Part shown: positions 39,470 through 49,125 of the stretch, piece by piece
Layout of the letters: every line of letters starts with the position of its first letter
How positions within the stretch are numbered: position 1 is the stretch's first letter
Assembly: GCA_945267035.1 (NCBI GenBank)
Contig: CALYOS010000010.1
Coordinates: 1-56,162, forward strand
Reading direction: 5' to 3'
Length of the DNA: 56,162 nucleotides
Origin: an uncultured Neisseriaceae bacterium
GTDB lineage: Bacteria > Pseudomonadota > Gammaproteobacteria > Burkholderiales > Neisseriaceae
Notes under the pieces: model-generated
Seen by the model: the letters and a program-made list of their open reading frames with translations, nothing else
Told to the model about the DNA's origin: nothing
Databases searched by the model: none
Program-made: the position numbers and the translations under genes

Positions 39470-39844
39470 TTAATCTGTGATTGGCCACAGCCAAGCCCAA
39501 ACATCCCTTCCTTCCCCCTTTAATACCATATAGGTGCGACAAGCCGCCTCAGTATTCATGCTTTCCACCCCAATACCATGATTTATCAGCTCTACTGTTA
39601 AACGAGGATGAATAAAAACATGCTGACTGCCCGTACCAATTAAAATTATTTCAGGCTTATGGCGGATTGCCGCGTGAAAATCCGCTGAATTCAGTTCAGC
39701 AATCGAAGCCTGATGCAGTGGTATCACCTCATTGTTGGTGATACATACAGGTTGATTATATAGCTGACCATTAATACTGATACCGCCCGCCTCGACCTGA
39801 TCAAGCCACATCCCTTGTGAATTTAAGGTTTCATACATCTGCAT
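39470..39844 (-). CDS. Mth938-like domain protein (DUF498)
   Basis: A 124-residue protein of the Mth938/NDUFAF3-like fold. The core IRHKPEIILIGTGSQHVFIH followed by IGVESMNTEAACRTYMVLKGEGR is diagnostic. Its role is uncertain; eukaryotic relatives assist complex I assembly. The open frame runs 17 codons further, but the ATG at 39844 has AAGGA 6 bases upstream. It is divergent from hom, and the SPFH terminator lies downstream. Confidence 0.9.
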   Translation of the reverse strand: MQMYETLNSQGMWLDQVEAGGISINGQLYNQPVCITNNEVIPLHQASIAELNSADFHAAIRHKPEIILIGTGSQHVFIHPRLTVELINHGIGVESMNTEAACRTYMVLKGEGRDVWAWLWPITD

Positions 39845-39983
39845 AAATTGTCCTTGTGCCCAAGTCATGACCCAACTTAAACTAACAGTAGTCAAAAAAA
39901 CATATTTCCGTTAGCATAGTTAGCTTCTCTATGAAGTTTGACCCTAATATACAAATTAAGATTGTCTAAATCAAGGAGTGAGT

Positions 39984-41297
39984 ATGCAGCCTCTTCGTAT
40001 CGGTTTGCTGGGCGTGGGCACAGTGGGTGGTGGAACCATCAACTTATTACAGAACAATAGCAGCGAAATTACTCGTCGTTTGGGACGTCAACTCATTATC
40101 ACGCATGCAGCTAATCGAAATATCGAGAGAGCTAAAAAAATCTGTGATCCTTCGATTAACATCACCACAGATGTGTTTGATGTAGTCAATGCAGACGATG
40201 TTGATGTAGTGGTCGAATTAATTGGCGGTACCACGATTGCCAAGGATGCAATCATACAAGCTATTAAGAATGGTAAGCATATCGTCACCGCGAATAAAAA
40301 ACTCTTAGCTGAATATGGTAACGAAATTTTCCAATTAGCCGCCAAACACAATGTTATGGTGATGTTTGAGGCCGCGGTAGCTGGTGGCATCCCCATTATC
40401 AAAGCACTGCGAGAAGGTTTGGCCGCCAATCATATTGAATCCATTGCCGGCATCATCAACGGCACCAGCAACTTTATCTTGAGCGAAATGCGTGCCAATG
40501 GCAGCACCTTCCAGGAAGCTTTAGCCCAGGCTCAAACTCTCGGCTATGCCGAAGCAGACCCAACTTTTGATATTGAAGGACAGGATGCCGGTCATAAGCT
40601 GAGTATTATTTCTGCTCTGGCTTTTGGTACACCAATCAACTTTCAACATTGTTATCTTGAAGGCATCAGCCAGCTTAAAAGCATCGATATCGGCTATGCT
40701 GAAGAATTGGGATACCGCATAAAGCTGTTAGGCATTACCCGTAAAACCCCGAAAGGAATTGAGCTGCGAGTTCATCCAACCTTATTGCCCGAAAGTCGAT
40801 TGCTGGCAAAAGTGGAAGGCGTGATGAATGCAGTATCTGTTCAAGCGGATATGATTGGGCAAACCATGTATTATGGCGCAGGAGCTGGGGCAGATCCCAC
40901 TGCCAGTGCAGTGGTTGCCGATATCATGGATGTCACCAGATTACAAAATGCTGAAGCAAGCTATCGAGTGCCCTATTTGGCATTTCAATCTGAATCATTG
41001 GAAGACATCTCCATACTGCCAATGGACGACATTATCAGCAGTTATTATCTGCGCGTGTCCGTGCAAGACGAACCCGGTGTTTTGGGGGAAATTGCTAATA
41101 TTTTGGCGTCAGAAAGTATTTCTATTGAAGCATTAATCCAAAAAGGGGTGATCGATCAAAAATCTACAGAAATAGTTATTCTTACCCACTCCACACAAGA
41201 GCGGTTTATTAAACAGTCGATGCAGCGCATCCAAGCTTTGCCACGAGTGTTATCCCCCGTTACCATGATCCGCATGGAAAGTCTCCATCGACGCTAG
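39984..41297 (+). CDS. hom: Homoserine dehydrogenase
   Basis: Reduces aspartate semialdehyde to homoserine, the branch point to methionine and threonine. It has 437 residues. The N-terminal NAD(P) site is GLLGVGTVGGGTINLL, then TANKKLLAEYG, the substrate/catalytic block AGIINGTSNFIL with GYAEADPTFDIEGQDAGHK, and a C-terminal ACT domain (about 350-430, VSVQDEPGVLGEIANIL), expected to bind a feedback effector. AAGGAG lies 5 bases before the chosen ATG; an upstream GTG overlaps that Shine-Dalgarno sequence and is unlikely. A terminator follows, so threonine genes are not linked here. Confidence 0.97.
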   Translation: MQPLRIGLLGVGTVGGGTINLLQNNSSEITRRLGRQLIITHAANRNIERAKKICDPSINITTDVFDVVNADDVDVVVELIGGTTIAKDAIIQAIKNGKHIVTANKKLLAEYGNEIFQLAAKHNVMVMFEAAVAGGIPIIKALREGLAANHIESIAGIINGTSNFILSEMRANGSTFQEALAQAQTLGYAEADPTFDIEGQDAGHKLSIISALAFGTPINFQHCYLEGISQLKSIDIGYAEELGYRIKLLGITRKTPKGIELRVHPTLLPESRLLAKVEGVMNAVSVQADMIGQTMYYGAGAGADPTASAVVADIMDVTRLQNAEASYRVPYLAFQSESLEDISILPMDDIISSYYLRVSVQDEPGVLGEIANILASESISIEALIQKGVIDQKSTEIVILTHSTQERFIKQSMQRIQALPRVLSPVTMIRMESLHRR

Positions 41298-41351
41298 TTA
41301 AGCAAAACGATATTGCGATTCACTCAGCACAAAATCAGATCATTTTTCATT

Positions 41352-41389
41352 CAGCAGATGATATTTCTATCATCTGCTGTGTTTTTGTG
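41352..41389 (+). terminator. Terminator of hom
   Basis: 12-bp perfect stem CAGCAGATGATA / TATCATCTGCTG, TTTC loop, followed by a T-rich tail (TGTTTTTGTG). Confidence 0.88.
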
Positions 41390-41541
41390 ATCACTGATGT
41401 TCTATTTGTTCGAAAAAATTAGCGTAAAACTGCTTAAACAATAAGTCTAATTTATATCGCAATACCCTATCCCAAAATAACATTAACTTATTAATAAATA
41501 AACAATAATTAACAATTATCCATCGATACGTTCAAAATTTA

Positions 41542-41550
41542 TGTTATAGT
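41542..41550 (+). promoter_or_regulatory. Extended -10 promoter of the pilin-like gene
   Basis: TGTTATAGT (TG-T-TATAGT) is an extended -10 element 29 bp before the ATG of the pilin-like gene. Confidence 0.5.
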
Positions 41551-41579
41551 ATTATGAAATATTATTCTATGTTTATTTC

Positions 41580-42062
41580 ATGTTTAATATCTCTAATAAT
41601 CCAAATTCAACCCGCGGATTTACACTGATACAAATATTGATTACAGTGTCGATAATCATCATTTTAGCCTCTATTTCCATTTATCTTATCTACCGTTTCC
41701 AAAGATTTACTGCTCTACAGCAAGCTCAAGCACTGTTGCTAGTAAATAGCCAACATCTGGAAAAAAATTATCAGCATCATGCCAGTTTTAAACAAAACTC
41801 AACCACATGGATCAAGCTTTATTCACCACAAAATCAACATTTCTGCGTACGTATTCTGGGTAACCCTCTTTATCATGATGGAAACAGCTATGCTTTAAAA
41901 GCGGTATCTTTAGATAAAAAGCGTGAGCCTCGCATCCTGAAATTAAATCGCCACGGCACCATATTGTTATGCCAAAGCAGCGAAAGTACTTGTGAAGAAA
42001 AATCGCCCTTTTTTTCTGGTGATATCAATGTCGATAAACATTGCACAATTTTTAATCGCTGA
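41580..42062 (+). CDS. Type IV pilin-like protein (minor pilin)
   Basis: A 160-residue protein with a class III signal peptide: a short leader ending RG, then FTLIQILITVSIIIILASIS, a hydrophobic helix, and a soluble domain. Processing by prepilin peptidase after Gly13 is expected, giving N-terminal Phe. In most pilins position 5 is Glu, but here it is Gln. The soluble domain holds three Cys; the last two (in LCQSSESTCEE) could pair. It lies alone between hom and the ABC-F gene, with its own extended -10 promoter. It could be a minor pilin that modifies pilus function or DNA uptake; the exact subtype (PilX, ComP, PilV and so on) is not decided. Confidence 0.85.
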   Translation: MFNISNNPNSTRGFTLIQILITVSIIIILASISIYLIYRFQRFTALQQAQALLLVNSQHLEKNYQHHASFKQNSTTWIKLYSPQNQHFCVRILGNPLYHDGNSYALKAVSLDKKREPRILKLNRHGTILLCQSSESTCEEKSPFFSGDINVDKHCTIFNR

Positions 42063-42131
42063 TCATCAGCAATTCTTCTCGGTTACTGCTACAATACGAG
42101 CTTAAAAAATGACTTCTTTATTCTATCAATT

Positions 42132-44024
42132 ATGAGCATTTTATCGCTGGATAATGCCAGCTATGCTGTCGGACACCATCCCTTATTAGATCATGCATCA
42201 CTGCAAGTTGAGGCAGGAGAAAAAATCGGTTTTATCGGTCGCAATGGCGCTGGCAAATCAACATTACTTAAAATTCTTGCTAAAGTTCAGAAGCTGGATG
42301 ATGGTTTATTAACCATTCAGAATGACTTGAAAGTGGTGTATGTTCCGCAAGAATCACAGTTTAATGATCAAGCCACAGTTTTCGATACCATTGCCGAGGG
42401 ATTAGGTGAGCTAAAAAGTATATTGGCTGAATACCATAATCTCAGCCTTCACATCAATGATGACAAAAGTTTACAACGCCTAAATGAATTACAAAATGAG
42501 CTGGAAAGCCGCAATGGCTGGCAGTTTGATGCGCTCATCCGCCAGACATTGGGCGAATTAAGCCTGCCAGAAAATGAACTGATCGGTAATTTAAGTGGTG
42601 GTCAAAAAAAACGTGTTGCATTGGCGCAAGCATGGGTACAAAAACCGGATATATTGTTGTTAGATGAGCCGACGAACCATTTAGACATTGACGCCATCGA
42701 ATGGATGGAAAATCTGCTTAAAAATTTTGCTGGTAGTTTGATCGTGGTGACACATGATCGTCGTTTTTTGGATCAAATTGCCACTCGCATCATCGAATTA
42801 GACCGCGGACACTTACGCAGCTATCCCGGCAGCTTCTCGGCCTATAGTGAAAAGAAAAGTCAGGAACTTGCGGTTGAAGCAGAACACAACCGATTATTTG
42901 ACAAGTTTCATGCTCAGGAAGAAGCTTGGATTCGCAAAGGCATTGAGGCTCGCCGAACTCGTAATCAGGGTCGAGTAAAACGACTGGAACAATTACGCCG
43001 TGATCGTGCTGCCAGACGGGAGGTACAAGGTCAGATCAGCTTCAGTCTCAACCGTGGCGAAGCCAGCGGAAAAATCATTGCTGAATTGGAACATGCCAGC
43101 TTCTCTTACGGGCATAAACAGATAATGCAGGACTTTTCTGCCATCATCCAACGTGGCGATAAAATCGGTCTGATCGGACCAAACGGCGTGGGCAAAAGCA
43201 CATTCTTAAAATTGATATTGGGTGAACTACAGCCTACATCTGGCAAAATTCATTTAGGCTCTCGTCAGGAAGTTGCCTATTTTGATCAGTTTCGTCGTTC
43301 ACTAAATGAAAACGACAGCGTGTTTGACACCATTGGTCAAGGCAATGATTATGTGCAAATTGGGCAACAACGCAAACATGTAATCGGCTATTTGGAAGAA
43401 TTTTTATTTTCGCCTCAGCGGGCACATAGTCCGGTGAAATCACTGTCTGGCGGCGAGCGTAATCGTTTGTTGCTGGCTAAACTGTTTACCCGACCTGCCA
43501 ATATCTTGGTGTTGGATGAACCCACTAATGATCTGGATATCGATACTCAAGAACTATTGGAAGACCTATTACGCGACTACACCGGCACGGTATTTCTCGT
43601 CAGCCATGATCGTACATTTTTAGATAATGTGGTGACCCAATCAATTGTATTTCAAGGTAACGGTCATCTAAAAGAATACATTGGTGGCTATCAGGATTAT
43701 ATGGATGCGAAAAGACGCGAAGAAGCTTTGCACACTCCGCCGAAAGCCAGCGCAAAACCTAACCAAACAGACGATAAATCCAAAAATAAAAATCGTCGCA
43801 ATGATAAACTTTCATTCAATGAACAACGTGAATTAAATGCCTTACCAGATGAAATTTCGGCGTTAGAACAAGAGCAAATGGAACTAAACCTGAAACTGTC
43901 CGATCCAGAAATTTTCAAAAATGACTATAAACTGGCAGCTGAATGGCAAATGCGGATCAGTACCATTGAAGAATTATTACTGCAAAAACTTGAGCGCTGG
44001 GAAGCATTGGAAGCCAGACAGTAA
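42132..44024 (+). CDS. uup: ABC-F ATPase, Uup type
   Basis: Soluble duplicated ABC ATPase of the ABC-F class acting on ribosomes; Uup relatives also affect precise transposon excision. It has 630 residues. The first domain has Walker A GRNGAGKSTLLK, signature LSGGQKKRVALAQA and Walker B ILLLDEPTNHLD; the second has GPNGVGKSTFLK, LSGGERNRLLLAK and ILVLDEPTNDLD. The linker between them (Arg-rich KRLEQLRRDRAARRE) and a C-terminal coiled coil (about 560-630) match Uup. Confidence 0.94.
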   Translation: MSILSLDNASYAVGHHPLLDHASLQVEAGEKIGFIGRNGAGKSTLLKILAKVQKLDDGLLTIQNDLKVVYVPQESQFNDQATVFDTIAEGLGELKSILAEYHNLSLHINDDKSLQRLNELQNELESRNGWQFDALIRQTLGELSLPENELIGNLSGGQKKRVALAQAWVQKPDILLLDEPTNHLDIDAIEWMENLLKNFAGSLIVVTHDRRFLDQIATRIIELDRGHLRSYPGSFSAYSEKKSQELAVEAEHNRLFDKFHAQEEAWIRKGIEARRTRNQGRVKRLEQLRRDRAARREVQGQISFSLNRGEASGKIIAELEHASFSYGHKQIMQDFSAIIQRGDKIGLIGPNGVGKSTFLKLILGELQPTSGKIHLGSRQEVAYFDQFRRSLNENDSVFDTIGQGNDYVQIGQQRKHVIGYLEEFLFSPQRAHSPVKSLSGGERNRLLLAKLFTRPANILVLDEPTNDLDIDTQELLEDLLRDYTGTVFLVSHDRTFLDNVVTQSIVFQGNGHLKEYIGGYQDYMDAKRREEALHTPPKASAKPNQTDDKSKNKNRRNDKLSFNEQRELNALPDEISALEQEQMELNLKLSDPEIFKNDYKLAAEWQMRISTIEELLLQKLERWEALEARQ

Positions 44025-44051
44025 GCATAACCAGCTAAAGCAAGACTTCAC

Positions 44052-44074
44052 TTAGCCCAGCTTAGCTGGGCTAA
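44052..44074. terminator. Hairpin between convergent uup and DUF1615 genes
   Basis: Perfect 10-bp stem TTAGCCCAGC / GCTGGGCTAA with a TTA loop, between two convergent stop codons (44024 and 44082). It has no long T-run, so it may be a weak bidirectional terminator. Confidence 0.6.
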
Positions 44075-44081
44075 TGATTGA

Positions 44082-45320
44082 TTAACGACGCCGAGAGCCT
44101 TTAGCCGTTCGCATACACAGCGTATAGCGACGATTCACATTTGAAGCATACCAATTGGTATTGTAGTCCTTGCTCAATTTAGGACCACTAATCACCACCT
44201 GCGGCATAATGGCATAAGGAGCAGCTTGTCCAAATTGCTGTTGATATAAGCTTTTAACCTGTTCATAAGTGATGGTTTTTTCAAACTGTGGTTGTTTTTC
44301 TTTCAATAAATCAGAGCGAATCTGGTCAGCAGTTAAACTAACACCATAATCTGCAAACAATTGATTAATTAACATTTCCGTTTGACTAATTTGAGGCTGA
44401 GCTTTGCCATCCTTATCATACAGTAATAGGTCGCCATCTAACGCCATATCGTGTTTTAATAATTTATTAATATTCTGCTGAAACGCTGCATTGCGACTGG
44501 AATACATCCCTGAATTATAATCAGCAAAACGATATAAAGGCTGACTATAAGCTGCCGGATATTTCATCAGGCGAAGAATACCATAATACAAACCGCCCTC
44601 ACGGGTATACAGATAATCTCTTAATTCATTAACAGACCGATTGTCTCGTTGCTGTTCGCGTGCATAGCGCACAGATACCTGCATCGAACCAATGGTAGTA
44701 ATCGGATTGTTTTGTTCTCCAATATCCTTACCGGTTAATTTGGCTGCGGCATTAGCAATGCCGTCAGCGTAAAATTGTTTAGACACATAATTAAATAGTT
44801 GGCGATAAATTAAATCCAGCTGTTGTTCAGTTTTTACCTGCGCTATTTGCTTGAGAAAACTGTTTTTCTGACTGGGTTCATTCGACAAGACATAATTAAA
44901 ATATCTGGCAATGGCTGGTCCCAATGCAGGTCCGAACTGTTTAATAAACTTCTGTGGCACCTCTGTTTGGAATGCATTAATCGCTTTTTTCCCTAAGCCC
45001 GGCACAGTCGGATTGGCAACAAAATTAGATTCCTGATCAATCACAGCGACAATCGCACATACATTTTCTTGAGTTTTGCTAATTCGCAGCTCATCCATAA
45101 TGCGGCTGATATCTTGTGCCCAAACTTCCCGATCTTTTACCCGACTAGGAATTAATCGACTGATTTGAGCTGGATCATTCAATACAGGCACATTATGCGC
45201 CACATCCGCAGAATGATGCTCTTCACTGTTTTCCTTTTCCTGACAGGCTGACAAAAAAAAGAACAGCATGCATGCCAAGCTGACTTTGTATACAGAAACA
45301 AGTAAGAATTTTTTATTCAT
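44082..45320 (-). CDS. DUF1615 family lipoprotein
   Basis: A 412-residue exported protein with a lipoprotein signal ending LSAC (Cys26). The mature part begins after an acidic linker and follows the DUF1615 family: VCAIVAVIDQESNFVANPTVPGLG, a region with GSMQVSVRYARE, then REGGLYYGILRLMKYPA and YRFADYNSGMYSSRNAAFQ. The ESNF and YNSG blocks recall lysozyme-like folds, though no lytic activity is established. It is a single gene, convergent with uup. Confidence 0.9.
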   Translation of the reverse strand: MNKKFLLVSVYKVSLACMLFFFLSACQEKENSEEHHSADVAHNVPVLNDPAQISRLIPSRVKDREVWAQDISRIMDELRISKTQENVCAIVAVIDQESNFVANPTVPGLGKKAINAFQTEVPQKFIKQFGPALGPAIARYFNYVLSNEPSQKNSFLKQIAQVKTEQQLDLIYRQLFNYVSKQFYADGIANAAAKLTGKDIGEQNNPITTIGSMQVSVRYAREQQRDNRSVNELRDYLYTREGGLYYGILRLMKYPAAYSQPLYRFADYNSGMYSSRNAAFQQNINKLLKHDMALDGDLLLYDKDGKAQPQISQTEMLINQLFADYGVSLTADQIRSDLLKEKQPQFEKTITYEQVKSLYQQQFGQAAPYAIMPQVVISGPKLSKDYNTNWYASNVNRRYTLCMRTAKGSRRR

Positions 45321-45742
45321 TCCGGAAGGCTTAAATGATATCGACCTGCAAATATGCTGATTTTGATTGATGTTTCTGGATTAATCCAGAAAAATATATC
45401 ATATCAAAAAAGAGTAGATAAAGGGGGAGCGTTGCGACATCGTATTTATCATGAACGTTTATTTGCGCTGCAAATGAGTTTCTGGTTTAAACCTTCCTAG
45501 GTCTTAAACTCAAAGAATTCAAAATTGATCAGATGGATTTAAACCAGGCAAACCCTATCTAATTTTATATAGAAAAAACTTTTCAGCACTTGAAGAAAGA
45601 ATAAGAATAAAAATAACTGGGATACACACCAAGGCGATACCAGCGTATCCGATTTAACCTTGTTTCTATCCCAGCCTGACAAAAGTAAGCAAAAAATCTT
45701 GATCAATCTAAGCAAATTTACATTTTTGATCAATCTATGGCA
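45321..45742. other. Gene-free region between DUF1615 and dsbB
   Basis: About 420 bp, AT-rich. It holds the promoter for the DUF1615 gene. An open minus-strand frame of 64 codons has no family features. Nothing else recognised. Confidence 0.4.
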
Positions 45743-46246
45743 CTAGCCAACACGACGACCGTTACGCACCAGCCACGCCCAGATCCAAATCAGTACCGCT
45801 GAAAAAAACAATACACTCCAGATAGGTAAAGAAACATACATAAAGGTTTGCACTTCACCACAATTTCCGGTACCACGAATTATTGGTTCATACCAATTAA
45901 ACAATGGCGCATCTCTTAAGCGAAATGTCCAAGGTGCCCCGCAGGAAGGCTGATCCATAATAGGCAATTGTTGGATATAAATTTGGTAAATCGCTATGCC
46001 CAACCCGCCTATCGCCACCACACTGACTAAAAGAGTGCTGAACAACCGCCCAATCAACTTACGATTAGGTAGCAAAGCACAAATCAAAGCCACCACTGCA
46101 GTCAGCATGACTGCTAATCTTTGACTGATGCATAATACACAAGGATTTTTTCCTAAAACATATTGAGCAAAAAAAGAGAAACCCGCACACAATACTGCCA
46201 GAAAAAAAACAGACCATAACGCTTTACGAAAACTCATACTTTTCAT
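45743..46246 (-). CDS. dsbB: Disulfide bond formation protein DsbB
   Basis: Inner-membrane quinone reductase that reoxidises DsbA. It has 167 residues with four hydrophobic helices. The first periplasmic cysteine pair is CVLC (36, 39), and the second pair (102, 129) lies in MDQPSCGAPW and GTGNCGEV, as in E. coli DsbB. The residue after CVLC is ISQR, containing the conserved Arg for quinone chemistry. An alternative ATG three codons in is possible. No dsbA is adjacent. Confidence 0.95.
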   Translation of the reverse strand: MKSMSFRKALWSVFFLAVLCAGFSFFAQYVLGKNPCVLCISQRLAVMLTAVVALICALLPNRKLIGRLFSTLLVSVVAIGGLGIAIYQIYIQQLPIMDQPSCGAPWTFRLRDAPLFNWYEPIIRGTGNCGEVQTFMYVSLPIWSVLFFSAVLIWIWAWLVRNGRRVG

Positions 46247-46763
46247 ACCTTATCGAAGAATGCTGCTTATTCGTGATAGCTTAAAAAAACATTATAAAAC
46301 GAAAAATATCTTGATAACCAGCATTGCCCCAAAAGTGCCTTAAAGAAAAGCATTTCATCAGTTAAGATTGATTGTGCAGATATAAAAGATATCCACCCAA
46401 AAAATTTGATCCATACTCAATGGCAATAAAAGTAAAAAAACAAGTCTCTATCAGGACCAATATTATTCAAAATACCAACCATGGTCATTAAGGATTTCTT
46501 GGTCAGATACAAAACTTAGAATCTTTGTAATGAGAATGACCTGAGCGTAGTAATGATCTGAAATATGAATTCGACTTAGCATTTTTTTGTGTACACAGCG
46601 AATCTTTTCAATAAAAACACGCAGAATAATTATTGAATTCGCCCATTTTGCTTTAAAACATTTTGCAAAAAATTGTTTAACCCAGCAATATGGTTTAATC
46701 AAAACTAAACATTATTTGTACAATTAAAAAAGTAAGTCAAAGCTGAAATTCAGCGAATCCAGC
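46247..46763. other. Gene-free AT-rich region between dsbB and pmbA
   Basis: About 515 bp. A 79-codon minus-strand frame (46463-46702) begins with TTG and has no Shine-Dalgarno sequence; I do not consider it supported. No clear repeats or terminators. Confidence 0.4.
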
Positions 46764-48092
46764 TTAGTCACCGGCAACGGTCATGCTATCGATCCAGATT
46801 GAACCGATTTTATGTGTTTGTGAGGGCAATGCATCATTGGCTGCACCAACCATACCGGCATACATGTCCTGTAAGCGCGAAGCAATGGTTATTCCTTCAA
46901 CGGGATAAGAGATGACTCCATTTTCCACCCAAAATCCAGCGGCTCCACGTGAGTAATCGCCGGTAATGGTATTCACACCCTGCCCCATTAATTCCGTCAC
47001 CAACAATCCCGTACCCATAGCTTGTAAAAGCTCGGTTTGAGAAGCATGAGTATGATTTAAAAACAGATTGTGTACACCGCCAGCATTGCCGGTGGTGGTC
47101 ATACCGAGCTTTCGTGCACTGTAGCTACTTAAAAAATAGCCACAAACACGCCCTGACTCAATCACGGTACGTGGGTGGGTTGCCACGCCTTCTGCATCAA
47201 AATAGGTACTGGCAAGCGCTTTTTTCACATGGGGATTTTCCGTTAAATTCACCCAAGGTGCCAATATCTGCTTGCCCAAGCTATCAGCCAGAAAACTGGT
47301 CTGACGATACAATGCCCCACCACTCAAAGCACCAACCAGATGACTAATCAAACTGCCAGACAAAGTTCGATCAAAAATGACTGGATATTGACCGGTTGGA
47401 ATACTCCGTCCAGACAGCCTACGCACTGTGCGCTGCGCCGCCATGGAACCGATTTCTTCCGGCAAAGCTAAATCTCTTGGATCACGCGCCAACGAATACC
47501 AATAATCACGCTGCATCCCAGCAACATCTTCTGCCACCACACTACAAGATATACTATGACGACTACCTTTTTGATAGGCACAAAAATCATTCGAATTAGC
47601 ATAAACATACTGATAATGATCATTCTGCACTTCGGCACCATCCGTATTGATAATACGTTGATCCGCCTCCATGGCTGCCTTCTCCGTACGCTTACCAATC
47701 TGAATGGCTTCATCTGTGGTTAAAGCCCAGGGAAAAAAGGATTCAATATCGCCAAATTCAGTCGCCAGTAAAGCTGGATCGGCTAAACCGGCACAGCTAT
47801 CCTGTGCCGTATATCGGGCAATATTCACGGCGGCACTAACCGCATCTTTAATGGCATCTTCACTAAAATCGCCAGTACTGGCTCTGCCCTTAGCTTGACC
47901 CAAGTAAACCGTGACATCCAGAGATTTATCTTGTTGGTACTCAATGTGCTCTACATCTTGCTGCCTTACCTGGACATTTTGACCAATCGATTCACTGATA
48001 TCTATTTCAGCTGCTGTAGCACCTAATTTTTTAGCCTGCTCTAACGCTTGATGACTTAGTCGTTTTAATTGTTCCGCATCGTGATGAAACAT
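46764..48092 (-). CDS. pmbA: Metalloprotease PmbA (TldE)
   Basis: Partner subunit of the TldD/TldE protease, which in enterobacteria matures the peptide microcin B17 and degrades CcdA. It has 442 residues. Family motifs are VRQQDVEHIEYQQDKSLDV, YDRTLSG-type segment VIFDRTLSGSLISHLVGA, and TGDYSRGAAGFWVENG near the C-terminus. As expected for TldE there is no HExxxH zinc motif. Its partner tldD is not in this window. Confidence 0.94.
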   Translation of the reverse strand: MFHHDAEQLKRLSHQALEQAKKLGATAAEIDISESIGQNVQVRQQDVEHIEYQQDKSLDVTVYLGQAKGRASTGDFSEDAIKDAVSAAVNIARYTAQDSCAGLADPALLATEFGDIESFFPWALTTDEAIQIGKRTEKAAMEADQRIINTDGAEVQNDHYQYVYANSNDFCAYQKGSRHSISCSVVAEDVAGMQRDYWYSLARDPRDLALPEEIGSMAAQRTVRRLSGRSIPTGQYPVIFDRTLSGSLISHLVGALSGGALYRQTSFLADSLGKQILAPWVNLTENPHVKKALASTYFDAEGVATHPRTVIESGRVCGYFLSSYSARKLGMTTTGNAGGVHNLFLNHTHASQTELLQAMGTGLLVTELMGQGVNTITGDYSRGAAGFWVENGVISYPVEGITIASRLQDMYAGMVGAANDALPSQTHKIGSIWIDSMTVAGD

Positions 48093-48378
48093 ATTTTTCT
48101 CTTTTACAAGTGAAGATATATTCTAACATGCTGTTTTCAGCTCAGGTGGGATGCATTCAACACCTTAAAACATAAACCTAAAATATGAGCTTGATTTGGC
48201 GCTTTTAGTAGGAATAACTTGATTATTTATGGAGCATATATTGATTTGCGCTGTCTATGAATCAAGGCGGATAGAAAGTTTAACGTTATTTCGCTGGGTT
48301 TTATAGGAAGATTGAAAATGGTCAAACATACTCTACTCAGATAAAATAAAGGCGATTACAGCAGATAAAAATAATTTT

Positions 48379-49125
48379 ATGAGTTATCGACCCGTATTAT
48401 ATTCAAGTAGAAATATAGATTCAGATCATTATTTTGAGTTTGAAGGAGATGCTAATCTACCTATATTTTGGACAACACTTTTTGATGAACAATGCATACG
48501 CAATCTGTACCCCAAATTAAACCACATTGAAAAATTATCTGAACAACAATTTGAAGAATACTTCGAAGATGAAAATCATGCAGATGATTTCAGTCTAATG
48601 ATCACATTGGAAACGTTCAATACCTGTACTGCTCAAGGATTCGAATATATTCAGCAATTTTATCCAGAATATTTATCTCTGTATCAACAATTTATCGACT
48701 ATATCAGACCTGCAAATTCTGTAGAATATATCTATCTTAATATATTCGACTTTTTTCAGGACACAATGCGAGCGGATGAGACTGTCAATTTCTTATTTAG
48801 AAGCATCGCTCCTATCCATTCCGGCACAGCTCAAACCATCCATCAACCTCATGAAATGCTTGGTTATTGCAATGAGCAATTTTTTGACTTACCTGCAACT
48901 GAGCAAAATGACTTGGCACTGTACCCAGAACAAAACCAACAACAGACCAAATATAGACGCATCCTTAATTCAATCATGTCATGGACTTTAAGCACGATCA
49001 TAGGAATCAGTGGTTTACTGACATGGTATTGCACGAAACTAAATGGCTTTTTCCACTTCACCAGCTTGGGTTTTCTTTTCTTAACGGTAGTGACATTTTG
49101 CCTTGCCATAACGTACACCAACTAG
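48379..49125 (+). CDS. Protein of unknown function with two C-terminal membrane helices
   Basis: A 248-residue protein: an acidic soluble part (about 1-190, beginning MSYRPVLYSSRNIDSDHYFE) followed by two hydrophobic helices (about 197-217 and 225-246). The opening vaguely recalls the DUF7822-type proteins found in toxin/immunity clusters (an N-terminal LYS segment followed by polar residues), but this is a weak impression. The composition is more AT-rich than neighbouring core genes. It stands alone between divergent pmbA and co-oriented darP. The candidates are an orphan immunity protein or a lineage-specific membrane protein. Confidence 0.7.
   Translation: MSYRPVLYSSRNIDSDHYFEFEGDANLPIFWTTLFDEQCIRNLYPKLNHIEKLSEQQFEEYFEDENHADDFSLMITLETFNTCTAQGFEYIQQFYPEYLSLYQQFIDYIRPANSVEYIYLNIFDFFQDTMRADETVNFLFRSIAPIHSGTAQTIHQPHEMLGYCNEQFFDLPATEQNDLALYPEQNQQQTKYRRILNSIMSWTLSTIIGISGLLTWYCTKLNGFFHFTSLGFLFLTVVTFCLAITYTN

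Noticed and set aside
46463-46702. 79-codon minus-strand ORF between dsbB and pmbA
   Set aside because: TTG start, no Shine-Dalgarno sequence and no recognisable domain; expected by chance in AT-rich DNA.
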